A stretch of DNA of 42,206 nt, taken from contig CANQQT010000014.1 in NCBI GenBank assembly GCA_947626065.1, forward strand, positions 1-42,206. The letters run 5' to 3'. The notes under the pieces were generated by a model. The model was not told the DNA's origin and searched no databases. It worked only from the letters and a program-made list of their open reading frames with translations. Source of the DNA: an uncultured Clostridia bacterium (GTDB lineage Bacteria > Bacillota > Clostridia > Oscillospirales > CAG-272). This document shows positions 6,610-14,239 of the stretch, one piece after another. Both the position numbers and the translations under genes were made by a program. Numbering within the stretch: position 1 is the first letter of the stretch; each line of letters starts with the position of its first letter.

Positions 6610-7889
6610 AAGTCCGAAGCCTCGGTCGGCTTCCCGGATTCCTCCGAGGGCCCGTCGGGCGCGGGGGAAGGGTTCGTAGGAGCTTCTTCTACCGGGGCGG
6701 CGCCCTCGTTAGAAGTCTTTTCGGCCCCGTCGTCGGTGCCGGAAACGGCGTCCGAAAGAGAGTCAGCGTTGACAACAGTGTCCGCATCGGAAACCGTGTC
6801 GGTATCGGCGGCTTCGGTTCCGGAAACTGTGTCGGTTCCGGAAACTTCGTCCGTGCCGGAAACGATGTCGGTGTCCGAGGCCGTGTCCGTATGGGAAGCG
6901 CCGTCGGCGTCCGCGCCGGTCTCCGACTCCTCCGCGGCGGGCGGGAAGACGTCGGGCAGGGCCGCCTTCAAGGCGAGAATCGCGCATTCGATCTGTTTCT
7001 CGTCGGGCTCCCGCGTGGTGATTCTCTGCATCCAGAGCCCGGGGGCGGAGCAGATTTTCGTGAAGAGATTTTCGTGCTTTCCTGCGTACATAATGAACTC
7101 AAAGCCGATGCCGACGATCAGCGGGAGAAGAAGGAGCTTCGTCGCAACGCGCAGAAGCATATTGTCCCAGCTGACGAAGGGAAGGGAATTGACCAGAATA
7201 CTGACGATGAGAATCACGAAAATGAAGCTGGTACCGCAGCGGGGGTGAAAACGCCGCTGTTTTTTCACGTTCTGAACCGTCAGCTCCTCCCCGCTTTCGT
7301 AGCAGAAAATCGATTTGTGCTCGGCTCCGTGATACTCAAAGGTGCGGCGGATGTCCTTCATCAGGGAGACAAGAAGAATATAGCCGATAAAGAGGGCGAT
7401 TTTGAGCAGGCCCTCGACGAGGTTTTTCAGCGGGCCGAGGGAAATCCCTCCGAGCTGTTCGATCCACTTGGTGATCTGCGCGGGGAGAAAGAGGAAGAGT
7501 CCGACGGCGAGCGCGACGCCGAGCACGGTGCTGATCCCCATGATGATGCTCATGAGCTTGTCGCCGAGATGCTCGGTGATCCACTTGTCGACCTTGCCCT
7601 CCGGCTCCTCGTCGGTAAGGCCGTATTCCTCGGCGGAAACGCTGAGCGTTTTGAAGCTGAGAATCATCGACTCGGCAAAGCCGACGATGCCGCGGATGAT
7701 CGGGAGTCGGAGGAGCTTGTGGCGGCTCCTCACCGAGACGAAGCGGTGCTTGGTCAGGCTGATGCTTCCGTCCTCGCGGCGGACGGCGATGGCATAGTCT
7801 TCCTTTCCCTTCATCATTACGCCCTCAAGAACCGCCTGTCCGCCGACGGTTCCGAGGCGGGGATTGGTATTTTGGTGTTTACTCATCAT
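6606..7889 (-). CDS. DUF1385 membrane protein with repetitive Thr/Asp tail
   Basis: A 427-residue protein of the DUF1385 (YqhQ-like) family, whose function is unknown but which is commonly found next to prmC/prfA/rpmE in Firmicutes, as here. The core (residues about 1-310) has the family start GTVGGQAVLEGVMMKG, four or five membrane helices, and the signature EYHGAEHKSIFCYESGEELTVQNV followed by FHPRCGTSFIF. Start ATG at 7889 or 7886; the ribosome site is weak (AGGGA). The last 110 residues are low complexity, with repeats of SGTDTVSGTDEVSGT type followed by a Pro/Glu/Ala-rich end. This tail is not part of the family and is probably disordered; it is encoded by 15-18-base DNA repeats at about 6730-6900. 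Confidence 0.9.
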   Translation of the reverse strand: MMSKHQNTNPRLGTVGGQAVLEGVMMKGKEDYAIAVRREDGSISLTKHRFVSVRSRHKLLRLPIIRGIVGFAESMILSFKTLSVSAEEYGLTDEEPEGKVDKWITEHLGDKLMSIIMGISTVLGVALAVGLFLFLPAQITKWIEQLGGISLGPLKNLVEGLLKIALFIGYILLVSLMKDIRRTFEYHGAEHKSIFCYESGEELTVQNVKKQRRFHPRCGTSFIFVILIVSILVNSLPFVSWDNMLLRVATKLLLLPLIVGIGFEFIMYAGKHENLFTKICSAPGLWMQRITTREPDEKQIECAILALKAALPDVFPPAAEESETGADADGASHTDTASDTDIVSGTDEVSGTDTVSGTEAADTDTVSDADTVVNADSLSDAVSGTDDGAEKTSNEGAAPVEEAPTNPSPAPDGPSEESGKPTEASDL

Positions 7890-8312
7890 TCAGTCCCTAC
7901 GATATGGCCAAGCACGCCATACCCTTTCCGGATTTGTGATTTGTCCGTTTTCTCATGAGGCGAGGCTTCCCTCACCTGAAGCTTTCTTCTTATTATAACA
8001 GAGAGCGGGGGAAAAATATATCACTTTTTGTGAACAAATCGTAAGATGTTGGAAGGGCGCGGAGGAAAAAGAAGAAAGGGGAGAGCGCATTTCTGGTCAG
8101 AAAATGAGAGACTTTTTCTTCCCGCCGACGGCGCTTCTCAGATTCTTTTCCGGGATTTTGAAAAAAAGTTGTCTTTTTCGCCTCAAAAATTCGTATGTTA
8201 ATTAAACGTACACATATGGTTCATTTTCAGGATATATTTATGGAGTATCATGAATTGATTACCAAAATAACCGAAAAGGATAGGCTTCGGGAGAAAGGAG
8301 AAAAGAGGTACG
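7890..8312. other. Intergenic region between DUF1385 and TraX-like genes
   Basis: No gene is visible in these 423 bases. A hairpin TATGGC/GCCATA (7903-7908 with 7916-7921) lies just ahead of the DUF1385 start. ATTATA at 7992-7997 gives a minus-strand TATAAT, a likely -10 for DUF1385, though its -35 is weak. TTTCTG-GT-CAGAAA near 8089-8104 is a small palindrome. From 8155 to 8260 the sequence is AT-rich with an imperfect palindrome around 8191-8209 and probably contains the promoter of the TraX-like gene. Confidence 0.4.
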
Positions 8313-9053
8313 TTGGCTCAGAAAGACGGGACGATGACGGAAGGACTTTCTCGATACCGATGCTTGACGTCGAATCAGCTCAAGGCCGTCGCTATCCTTG
8401 CCATGGTGATCGACCATACCGCCGTCACCTTTCTGCCCGCTACCCATTCCGCCCTTTGGATTCTGCGGTTCTTCGGACGCATGGCCGCGCCGATGATGTG
8501 CTTTTTCATTGCGGAGGGCTTTTACCATACCTCGAATCTGAAAAAATACATGGGTCGGCTCTTATTGATGGCCGTGATTTCCCATGTTCCCTATAACCTG
8601 CTGTTCCGTCTGCCGCTTCTTGAATTCTGGAAGGGCACCGACGTGATGTTCTCCCTCTTCTTCGGCCTTGTCGCGCTGGCGGCGGTGAAGACGGAGGGGC
8701 TTTCGACGTGGAAGCGATGTTTTGCCGTCATCGTCTGCTGTCTGTTGGCCTATTCCTCCGATTGGAACTACATTGCCGTGCTCTGGATTGTCGGCTTCGG
8801 CCTCTTTCACGGAAAGATGGGGAAGCAGATGGCGGTCTTTTCCGCCGTCAGCGCCCTTTATCTTTTGCAGGCGTTTCATCACCATATGGCGGGCCCCTTC
8901 TTCTGGCGCTTCGGGATTTTCCTTGTCTTCCTTCTCCTCCCCTTCTACAGCGGAAAGCGCGGAAGGAAGAGCAATCTGATGAAATGGGGCTTCTACTGGT
9001 TCTACCCGGTTCACCTCCTGATTCTCTATCTTCTGTCGGTGATTCTCTACTGA
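8313..9053 (+). CDS. TraX-family membrane protein
   Basis: A 246-residue integral membrane protein of the TraX family (PF05857), named after the F-plasmid pilin acetylase; chromosomal Firmicute copies resemble acyltransferases and have no established substrate. I chose the TTG at 8313 (MAQKDGTMTEGLSRYRCLTSNQLK) because AAAGGAG and GAGG precede it; an ATG at 8334 lacks a site. Typical features are LKAVAILAMVIDHTAVTF (TM1 with Asp-His), FGRMAAPMMCFFIAEGFYHT, and a C-terminal KWGFYWFYPVHLLILYL with Pro-His. Eight or so membrane helices are visible. It is probably a lone gene; no conjugation genes accompany it. Confidence 0.88.
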   Translation: MAQKDGTMTEGLSRYRCLTSNQLKAVAILAMVIDHTAVTFLPATHSALWILRFFGRMAAPMMCFFIAEGFYHTSNLKKYMGRLLLMAVISHVPYNLLFRLPLLEFWKGTDVMFSLFFGLVALAAVKTEGLSTWKRCFAVIVCCLLAYSSDWNYIAVLWIVGFGLFHGKMGKQMAVFSAVSALYLLQAFHHHMAGPFFWRFGIFLVFLLLPFYSGKRGRKSNLMKWGFYWFYPVHLLILYLLSVILY

Positions 9054-9118
9054 AAAATTCCCGGAAAACGGTCGGCGGGATACTCAGTATTAAAAAATGC
9101 CCGTTTGGGGCGAAAGAC

Positions 9119-9175
9119 AGCCGCTTTTTCCCGGGCGAAAGGCGGCGGGACTTCCCTTGAGAAGCGGCTTTCAAA
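9119..9175 (+). terminator. Possible terminator behind the TraX-like gene
   Basis: AGCCGCTT near 9119 pairs with AAGCGGCT near 9160, with a long GC-rich internal region; the trailing bases are TTCAAATTT, an imperfect U-tract. Confidence 0.4.
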
Positions 9176-9214
9176 TTTACTCCCCCGAAATTTCAAAAAA
9201 AATTCATTTTCCTA

Positions 9215-9243
9215 TTGCAATTTCAAAAAAGATATGATATAAT
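9215..9243 (+). promoter_or_regulatory. Promoter of tRNA-Glu
   Basis: TTGCAA (9215-9220), 17 bases, TATAAT (9238-9243). The tRNA begins about 75 bases downstream, leaving a short precursor leader. Confidence 0.85.
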
Positions 9244-9318
9244 AGAAAAGCTGTAGAGCGAGCGTGACGGGCGGACGGAGCTTCCGAACCCTTTCCCGCG
9301 TGACGCCGCTTTTCATAC

Positions 9319-9393
9319 GGCCTGTTGGTCAAGAGGCTAAGACGCCGCCCTCTCACGGCGGAAACAGGGGTTCGATTCCCCTACGGGTCACCA
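9319..9393 (+). tRNA. tRNA-Glu (CTC anticodon)
   Basis: A complete 75-base cloverleaf with encoded CCA. The acceptor stem pairs GGCCTGT with ACGGGTC (two G-U wobbles), the discriminator is A, the anticodon stem CCGCC/GGCGG encloses loop CTCTCAC, giving anticodon CTC for GAG codons, and the T arm reads AGGGG-TTCGATT-CCCCT. It closely resembles B. subtilis tRNA-Glu apart from the anticodon wobble base. It stands alone with its own promoter. Confidence 0.96.
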
Positions 9394-9429
9394 GAACGCG
9401 CGCGGGCAATCGTCCGTGCGTGTTTTGTT

Positions 9430-9720
9430 TTTTGGTATTTGAGAGCCCGGCGACGCCGGGGCCGGAAGGCCGGGCGCTGAGCTGAGTGTCGGAGCCGGTT
9501 AGAAGACCGGGCGCCGGAGTTGGTTCGGCAGACCCGGGTGCCAAGGTCAATTTGGCAGGCTGGGCGCTGGAGTCGATTCGGAGAGGCCGGTGCTGTGCCG
9601 TGTCAGGGTCGGCTCGGAAGAACCGGGTGCTGTGCCGGGCTGTAAAGTCGATTCAGCAGGCCGGGCATCGGGCCGGTAGACCTCGCCGTCAACCGGGAAA
9701 GCGACGCGCTTTTCAAAGAA
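9430..9720. repeat. Degenerate tandem repeats between tRNA-Glu and PPi-PFK
   Basis: About 290 bases of low-complexity sequence with no convincing ORF. A motif of about 30-38 bases, built around GCCGGGCGCTGGAGTCGATT and TCGGCAGACC, recurs about seven times with substitutions and small indels. The earliest part (9440-9475) contains nested GGCCGG/CCGGCC palindromes that could end the tRNA transcript. Confidence 0.55.
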
Positions 9721-9747
9721 TTTAACGTAAAAAAGGGGATTTCGGGT

Positions 9748-10989
9748 ATGGAACAGTTCAAAGGCAACGCAATCGTCGGACAGTCGGGAGGCCCCACCGC
9801 GGCCATCAACGCCACCCTTGCGGGCGTGATTCGCGGCGCGCTTTCCTGCCGGGAAATCGGGACTCTCTACGGGGCCCTTCACGGGGTGGAGGGAATGCTT
9901 GCCGGGACGGTGTGCGACCTTTCCGCGCTTTTTCACGAGGAGGAAAAGCTGAGCGCCCTTGAAAAGACGCCGGCGGCTGCCCTCGGCTCCTGCCGGATGC
10001 GGCTTCCCGACCCGAACGACGACAGCCCGGAGGGGAAAGCGGTCTACGAAAGGCTCTTTTCCTTCTTCCGCTCCCGGGATATCCGTTATTTCTTCTATAT
10101 CGGCGGCAACGATTCGATGGATACCGTCGCGAAGCTCTCGGTTTACGCCGGGAAATGCGGGTATGCGATGAGAATCATGGGCGTGCCGAAGACGATTGAC
10201 AACGACGTCATGGGAACCGACCATACCCCCGGCTTTGGCTCGGCGGCGAAGTACATAGCCGTGTCGGTGTCGGAAATTCTCCGCGACTGCGCGGTGTACA
10301 CCGTGAAGGCCGTGACGGTCGTGGAAATCATGGGCCGGGACGCCGGGTGGCTGACGGCGGCTGCGGCTTTGCCGCGCGTGAACGGCGTCGGGCCCGACCT
10401 CATATACCTGCCGGAGCGCGTCTTCGATTATGAGCAGTTCTTCGCAGACGTGACGGAGGCGCTCAAGAGGCATCCGAGCGTCGTCGTCGCCGTCTCCGAG
10501 GGGCTTCGCCTCGCCGACGGAAGATACGTGGGAGAGGCCTCGCAGAGCGGCGTTTCCGACGTCTTCGGGCATAAATATCTTGCCGGAACCGGAAAGGCGC
10601 TGGAAAACGCCGTCAAGGAAAGAATCGGCTGTAAGGTGCGCTCGGTGGAGCTGAATATTCTTCAGCGGTGCGCCTCTCACGTCGCCTCGGCGACCGACAT
10701 CGCGGAATCGGTGGAGGTGGGAAAGGCCGCCGTATCCGCCGCCGTCTCGGGACTGACCGGAAAGATGATGACCATCCGCCGCGTCAGCGATTCCCCTTAC
10801 CAGACGGAGCCGGGCTGGGAGGATATCGAAAAGATCGCCAACCGGGTAAAAACGGTGCCCGACCGGTTTATCAACGAGAGGGGCAACGGCATTACCGACG
10901 AGGGCGTGAGCTATCTCCTTCCGCTGATTCGCGGGGAGAGCTACCCCGCGTATCGGGACGGGTTGCCGGTGCAGGTGATCATAAAATAA
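9748..10989 (+). CDS. pfp: Pyrophosphate-dependent 6-phosphofructokinase
   Basis: A 413-residue phosphofructokinase, phosphorylating fructose 6-phosphate in glycolysis (reversible when PPi is used). The N-terminal GQSGGPTAAINATL phosphate loop, GGNDSMDT, PKTIDNDVMGTDHTPGFGSA and EIMGRDAGW are visible in order. The two residues that separate phosphoryl donors favour PPi: Asp in GGND-S where ATP enzymes have Gly (GGDGS), and Lys in PKTIDND where ATP enzymes have Gly (PGTIDND). Asp of TIDND is the catalytic base. The length (about 410) also fits the clostridial PPi type rather than the 320-residue ATP type. ATG at 9748 follows AAGGGGA. The gene is monocistronic with a perfect terminator. Confidence 0.93.
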   Translation: MEQFKGNAIVGQSGGPTAAINATLAGVIRGALSCREIGTLYGALHGVEGMLAGTVCDLSALFHEEEKLSALEKTPAAALGSCRMRLPDPNDDSPEGKAVYERLFSFFRSRDIRYFFYIGGNDSMDTVAKLSVYAGKCGYAMRIMGVPKTIDNDVMGTDHTPGFGSAAKYIAVSVSEILRDCAVYTVKAVTVVEIMGRDAGWLTAAAALPRVNGVGPDLIYLPERVFDYEQFFADVTEALKRHPSVVVAVSEGLRLADGRYVGEASQSGVSDVFGHKYLAGTGKALENAVKERIGCKVRSVELNILQRCASHVASATDIAESVEVGKAAVSAAVSGLTGKMMTIRRVSDSPYQTEPGWEDIEKIANRVKTVPDRFINERGNGITDEGVSYLLPLIRGESYPAYRDGLPVQVIIK

Positions 10990-11003
10990 CGTGTCTTTGT
11001 CTT

Positions 11004-11029
11004 GGCCGGGGTTTTGCCCCGGCCTTTTT
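11004..11029 (+). terminator. Rho-independent terminator of pfp
   Basis: GGCCGGGG (11004-11011) and CCCCGGCC (11017-11024) form a perfect 8-bp stem, followed by TTTTT. Confidence 0.92.
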
Positions 11030-11240
11030 GCGCTTTCGGCGGATTTTTCCGTGCGTTGCCTCGGCGTGCCGGGGCGGAAGTATTTTGAGCGGGAGCGGCT
11101 CCCGGTCGCGTTTTTTTCGCGCCATGGTTTCCCACGGCGTCGACCGCCGGTTGTGTCATAAAAAAATTTCTCCGGCAATACAATGGTATCGGTTGTCGAA
11201 AAGGACAGACTGAACATGAAGGAAATCGGAGGTTGAATTT

Positions 11241-12179
11241 ATGACGATAGGGGAGTACAGGCCGGAGGGAAGCATTCTCTCGCTTCCCGCCAACCGCGAA
11301 TATCTCTCTACGGAGCAGGGACTCCGGCGCGCGGCGAACGACGGCGTGATCCTTGAGGCCATGGCGGTGCGCTGTGACGGAAATTTCCGTCTGACCGTCG
11401 ATCTCGGGGGCATGAAGGGATACATCGACCGGGAGGACGTACAGCTTACGCAGGAGGGCGAGCCGGTGCGCGACATCGCGGTCATTACCCGGGTTGGAAA
11501 GGCGGTCTGCTTCAAGGTTCTCGGCTTTTTTACCGAAAACGGAAGGACGGCGGCGCGTCTCTCCCGCAAGGAGGCGCAGAGGGAGTGCGCGGAGGCCTTC
11601 CTCGCCGGGCTGATCCCGGGGGACATCATTGAGGCCAAGGTCACCCATCTTGAGAATTTCGGGGCCTTTGTCGATATCGGGTGTGGCGTGGTCTCACTGC
11701 TGTCTGTCGACAGCATTTCGGTTTCGAGGATTTCGCATCCCTCCGATCGCTTCCGCGTCGGCGACAGGATCCGGGTGGTGATCAAGAGCATTGACAAGGA
11801 GAACGGAAGGATTTTCGTCACGCATAAGGAGCTTCTCGGCACGTGGGAGCAGAACGCCTCCCTCTTCGGCGTGGGACAGACGGTGGCGGGCATCGTCCGG
11901 AGCATTGAGGATTACGGAATTTTCGTCGAGCTGACGCCCAATCTCGCCGGGCTTGCCGAATACCGGGACGACGTTACGGTGGGGCAGACGGCGGCGGTCT
12001 ATATCAAGAACATCATCCCCGAGCGGATGAAGCTGAAGCTGGTTCTCATCGATTCCTACCGGGGAGAGGGGGAGCCCTGCCGGAGCGTCTGCGGATACGG
12101 GTCGGAGGTTCTTCATATCGACCGCTGGGTCTATTCGCCGCCCTCCTGTCTGAGAAGGGTGGAAACCGTTTTCGGATAG
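11241..12179 (+). CDS. S1-domain RNA-binding protein
   Basis: A 312-residue protein with two to three S1/OB-fold RNA-binding repeats, related to short bacterial ribosomal-protein-S1-like proteins. Visible repeats are GLIPGDIIEAKVTHLENFGAFVDIG at about residues 130-155 with DRFRVGDRIRVVIKSIDKENGRIFVTHKELLG after it, and GVGQTVAGIVRSIEDYGIFVEL at about 210-232. The N-terminal third (DGVILEAMAVRCDG, GMKGYIDREDV) resembles a diverged S1 repeat. Clostridial genomes often carry this protein beside ispH/S1 or alone; it may act in translation or RNA turnover, which the sequence does not decide. ATG at 11241 follows GGAGG. Confidence 0.85.
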   Translation: MTIGEYRPEGSILSLPANREYLSTEQGLRRAANDGVILEAMAVRCDGNFRLTVDLGGMKGYIDREDVQLTQEGEPVRDIAVITRVGKAVCFKVLGFFTENGRTAARLSRKEAQRECAEAFLAGLIPGDIIEAKVTHLENFGAFVDIGCGVVSLLSVDSISVSRISHPSDRFRVGDRIRVVIKSIDKENGRIFVTHKELLGTWEQNASLFGVGQTVAGIVRSIEDYGIFVELTPNLAGLAEYRDDVTVGQTAAVYIKNIIPERMKLKLVLIDSYRGEGEPCRSVCGYGSEVLHIDRWVYSPPSCLRRVETVFG

Positions 12180-12209
12180 CCGCCGACGAAACATTTCTGC
12201 CGCCGGGGC

Positions 12210-12238
12210 TTGACAAAATTGCCGCGAAGGTATATAAT
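12210..12238 (+). promoter_or_regulatory. Promoter of coaX
   Basis: Near-consensus TTGACA (12210-12215), 17 bases, TATAAT (12233-12238). The transcript would start near 12245 and has a leader of about 140 bases with two small hairpins: GGAGAA/TTCTCC near 12266 and ATACTT/AAGTAT near 12299. Confidence 0.88.
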
Positions 12239-12385
12239 GAAGCGTAAAGCGGGAAAAAGCCGCAAGGAGAACCTTCTCCGGGAAGCTTCTTTGCGATAAT
12301 ACTTCGAGAAAGTATTTGGCAGGAAGAGAAATTTTTCGCGGGCCAAGAAGGCGCTTTCCCTTTTTGAAAAACGGAGGTGGTCGCG

Positions 12386-13159
12386 TTGCTGTTGGCGGTG
12401 GATATCGGGAATTCCAGCATCGATTTCGGTGTGTTCGGCGAGGACGGCAGACTTCTTGCCAAGAGCAAGCTGTCGACGGTCAAAACCAAAAGCACCGACG
12501 AATACGCGGCGATTCTGAGCGGGATTCTTCCGCTGAACGGCGTCGATCCGAAGAAAATTTCGGCGGCGATTCTCTCCTCCGTCGTTCCCCTTGTCACCTC
12601 CGCCATCTCCCGCGCGGTAAGGAAGCTCTGCGGGGTGACCCCCATGGAGGTCGGCCCGGGAGTCAAGACCGGGCTGAAAATCAAGATCGATATGCAGAAT
12701 CAGCTGGGAGCCGACATCGTCGCCAACGCCGTCGCCACCGTCGCGGCCTTTCCCCCGCCGGCCGTCATCGTCGACATCGGAACCGCCACTACCTTTACGG
12801 TCATCGACAAGGAAGGGATTCTCGACGGCGTGATCATCGCCCCCGGCCTGCGCGTCTCGATGGACGCCCTCGCTTCCTCGGCCTCCGAGCTGCCCGACGC
12901 GCCGCTTGTCGCGCCGAAGAAGCTGATCGGGAAAAACACCGAGGATTCGATGAGCGCGGGGGTTCTTTACGGCCACGCCTTTCTCATCGACGGATTCCTT
13001 CGCCGCATTGCGGAGGAGCTGAAGGCCGAGAAGATGAGCATTGTCGGGACGGGAGGCCTTGCGGGGCTGGTGCTTCCGCTCTGTTTCTCACCGATTGTCG
13101 GTCGGGAGGATCTGACGCTTACAGGCCTTCGCCTGTTGTATCTGAAAAACCGGAAATGA
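12386..13159 (+). CDS. coaX: Type III pantothenate kinase
   Basis: A 257-residue ASKHA-fold kinase for the first step of coenzyme A synthesis (pantothenate to 4'-phosphopantothenate). The start is taken as TTG 12386 (MLLAVDIGNSSIDFGVF), the usual CoaX N-terminus, eight bases after GGAGG; a GTG at 12377 would overlap the ribosome site. The phosphate 1 motif is DIGNSSI, phosphate 2 is VIVDIGTATTFTVID around residue 130, and PGLRVSMDALAS carries the substrate region. CoaX enzymes are insensitive to CoA feedback. The ECF S component that follows by 226 bases may import pantothenate, making this a small CoA-supply locus. Confidence 0.94.
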   Translation: MLLAVDIGNSSIDFGVFGEDGRLLAKSKLSTVKTKSTDEYAAILSGILPLNGVDPKKISAAILSSVVPLVTSAISRAVRKLCGVTPMEVGPGVKTGLKIKIDMQNQLGADIVANAVATVAAFPPPAVIVDIGTATTFTVIDKEGILDGVIIAPGLRVSMDALASSASELPDAPLVAPKKLIGKNTEDSMSAGVLYGHAFLIDGFLRRIAEELKAEKMSIVGTGGLAGLVLPLCFSPIVGREDLTLTGLRLLYLKNRK

Positions 13160-13267
13160 CCGGTTGACTATGCGTCGGGAGAATTTGGCGCGTGTGTCGG
13201 GAAGATAACGCTTGCAGGCCTTGCCTTTTGCGTCTGAAAAACCGGAAATGATCGTCTGACGCGTGCG
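13101..13267 (+). repeat. Imperfect duplication of the coaX 3' end
   Basis: The last ~60 bases of coaX plus a few after it (13101-13174) recur with few changes at 13195-13267, an offset of about 92 bases; CTGAAAAACCGGAAATGA is identical in both. The second copy has lost the reading frame by small deletions. Beyond it lie CGCGT-rich palindromes (ACGCGTA near 13271, TACGCGT near 13283). Confidence 0.75.
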
Positions 13268-13385
13268 TAATACGCGTATGTATACGCGTGTAGAACGTAT
13301 GCGTAATGCGCTTTCGTCGGACGTTCATAATATATTTTTATGCACCGTACCTGCCTTCGCGGGACGGCAGCAGAAGGAGTTTCTT

Positions 13386-13994
13386 ATGGAAAAAGCAGTC
13401 AAAAGCAACCAGTCAAAGGTACAGGACCTCGTGCTCCTCGGCCTTATGACAGCCCTCGTCGTGGTACTCGAGCTGTTGGGTCAGTTCATCCACCTCGGCG
13501 GGCAATTCGCGGTAACCCTCGTCCTTGTCCCGATTGTCGTCGGATCGGCGCTTCTCGGCCCGCTCGCCGGATGTTGGCTCGGTTTTACCTTCGGAATGAC
13601 GGTTCTTCTCTCGGGAGAGGCCTCTGTATTTATGGGAATTTCTATACCCGGAACGATTGTTACGGTCCTTTTGAAGGGTATGCTGGCCGGCCTCGTCAGC
13701 GGAGTGGTCTATCGGCTTCTTGAAAAGAAGAATGCCTTCCTTGCGGTGATGGCGGCGGCCTTCCTTTGCCCGATCGTCAATACCGGTATTTTTCTCCTCG
13801 GCTGTTTCACCTTTTTCTTCAAGGCGCTGGCGGCGGAGGCGACGAACGCGGGGAAGAACCTTCTTGCCTATCTGCTTGTCTTCTACGTGGGTGGCAACTT
13901 CATCTTTGAGCTGATTTTCAATCTGGTGCTCGGCCCGGCGATCGTAAGGCTGATCGATGTCGGAAAGAAAACGGTGCTGAACAGAAGGCGCTGA
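13386..13994 (+). CDS. ECF transporter S component, probably for pantothenate
   Basis: A 202-residue six-helix substrate-binding (S) component of an energy-coupling-factor transporter. ATG 13386 follows AGAAGGAG; the longer frame from 13263 crosses the repeat spacer and is not used. The N-terminal LVLLGLMTALVVVLELLGQFI with AlaxxxAlaxxx-type small residues contacts EcfT in this family. Other marks are LVLVPIVVGSALLGPLAGCWLGFTFG and the Asn-rich PIVNTGIFLLGCFTFF. No EcfT/EcfA lies beside it, so it probably uses a shared group II module. Position behind coaX is why pantothenate is the best guess (PanT-like); the sequence alone does not prove it. Confidence 0.83.
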   Translation: MEKAVKSNQSKVQDLVLLGLMTALVVVLELLGQFIHLGGQFAVTLVLVPIVVGSALLGPLAGCWLGFTFGMTVLLSGEASVFMGISIPGTIVTVLLKGMLAGLVSGVVYRLLEKKNAFLAVMAAAFLCPIVNTGIFLLGCFTFFFKALAAEATNAGKNLLAYLLVFYVGGNFIFELIFNLVLGPAIVRLIDVGKKTVLNRRR

Positions 13995-14008
13995 AAAATA
14001 AAAAGGAA

Positions 14009-14068
14009 AAGCGTGGAGGGCAAGCCCTTCCACAAGCGTGGAGGGATTCTTCCCTCCACGCGATTTTT
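14009..14068 (+). terminator. Tandem hairpin terminator of the S-component gene
   Basis: Two copies of AAGCGTGGAGGG begin tandem hairpins. The second is perfect: GCGTGGAGGGA (14036-14046) with its complement at 14051-14061, loop TTCT, then GATTTTT. The first (GTGGAGGGC with GCCCTTCCAC) looks like a decayed duplicate. Confidence 0.85.
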
Positions 14069-14101
14069 GCAACCGCATACCTGTCTTGAAAATTTTAGAT
14101 C

Positions 14102-14149
14102 ATAACAAAGCCCGCTCTTCGAAAAAATGTGAGGAGCGGGTTTTGTTAT
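14102..14149. terminator. Bidirectional terminator ahead of the recombinase
   Basis: ATAACAAA plus CCCGCTC pairs with GAGCGGG plus TTTTGTTAT across a 16-base loop, with A-run and T-run on the two sides, so it can stop transcription in either direction. It insulates the recombinase module from the genes to its left. Confidence 0.8.
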
Positions 14150-14239
14150 ATGTTGAGAGAAAAACGTGTGAGAATTTGTTTCCAATTTTTTCATCATTCC
14201 CGGGTAAAATAAAGGTATTCTGACCCGGAGGGATGAAAA

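Noticed and set aside
9264-9485. 73-codon ORF across the tRNA-Glu gene
   Set aside because: It reads straight through a perfect tRNA cloverleaf and has no ribosome site.
9547-11217. 556-codon minus-strand ORF opposite pfp
   Set aside because: It is the antisense shadow of the conserved phosphofructokinase frame, Arg/His/Gly-rich, with no family pattern. Many long shadows of this kind occur because of the high GC.
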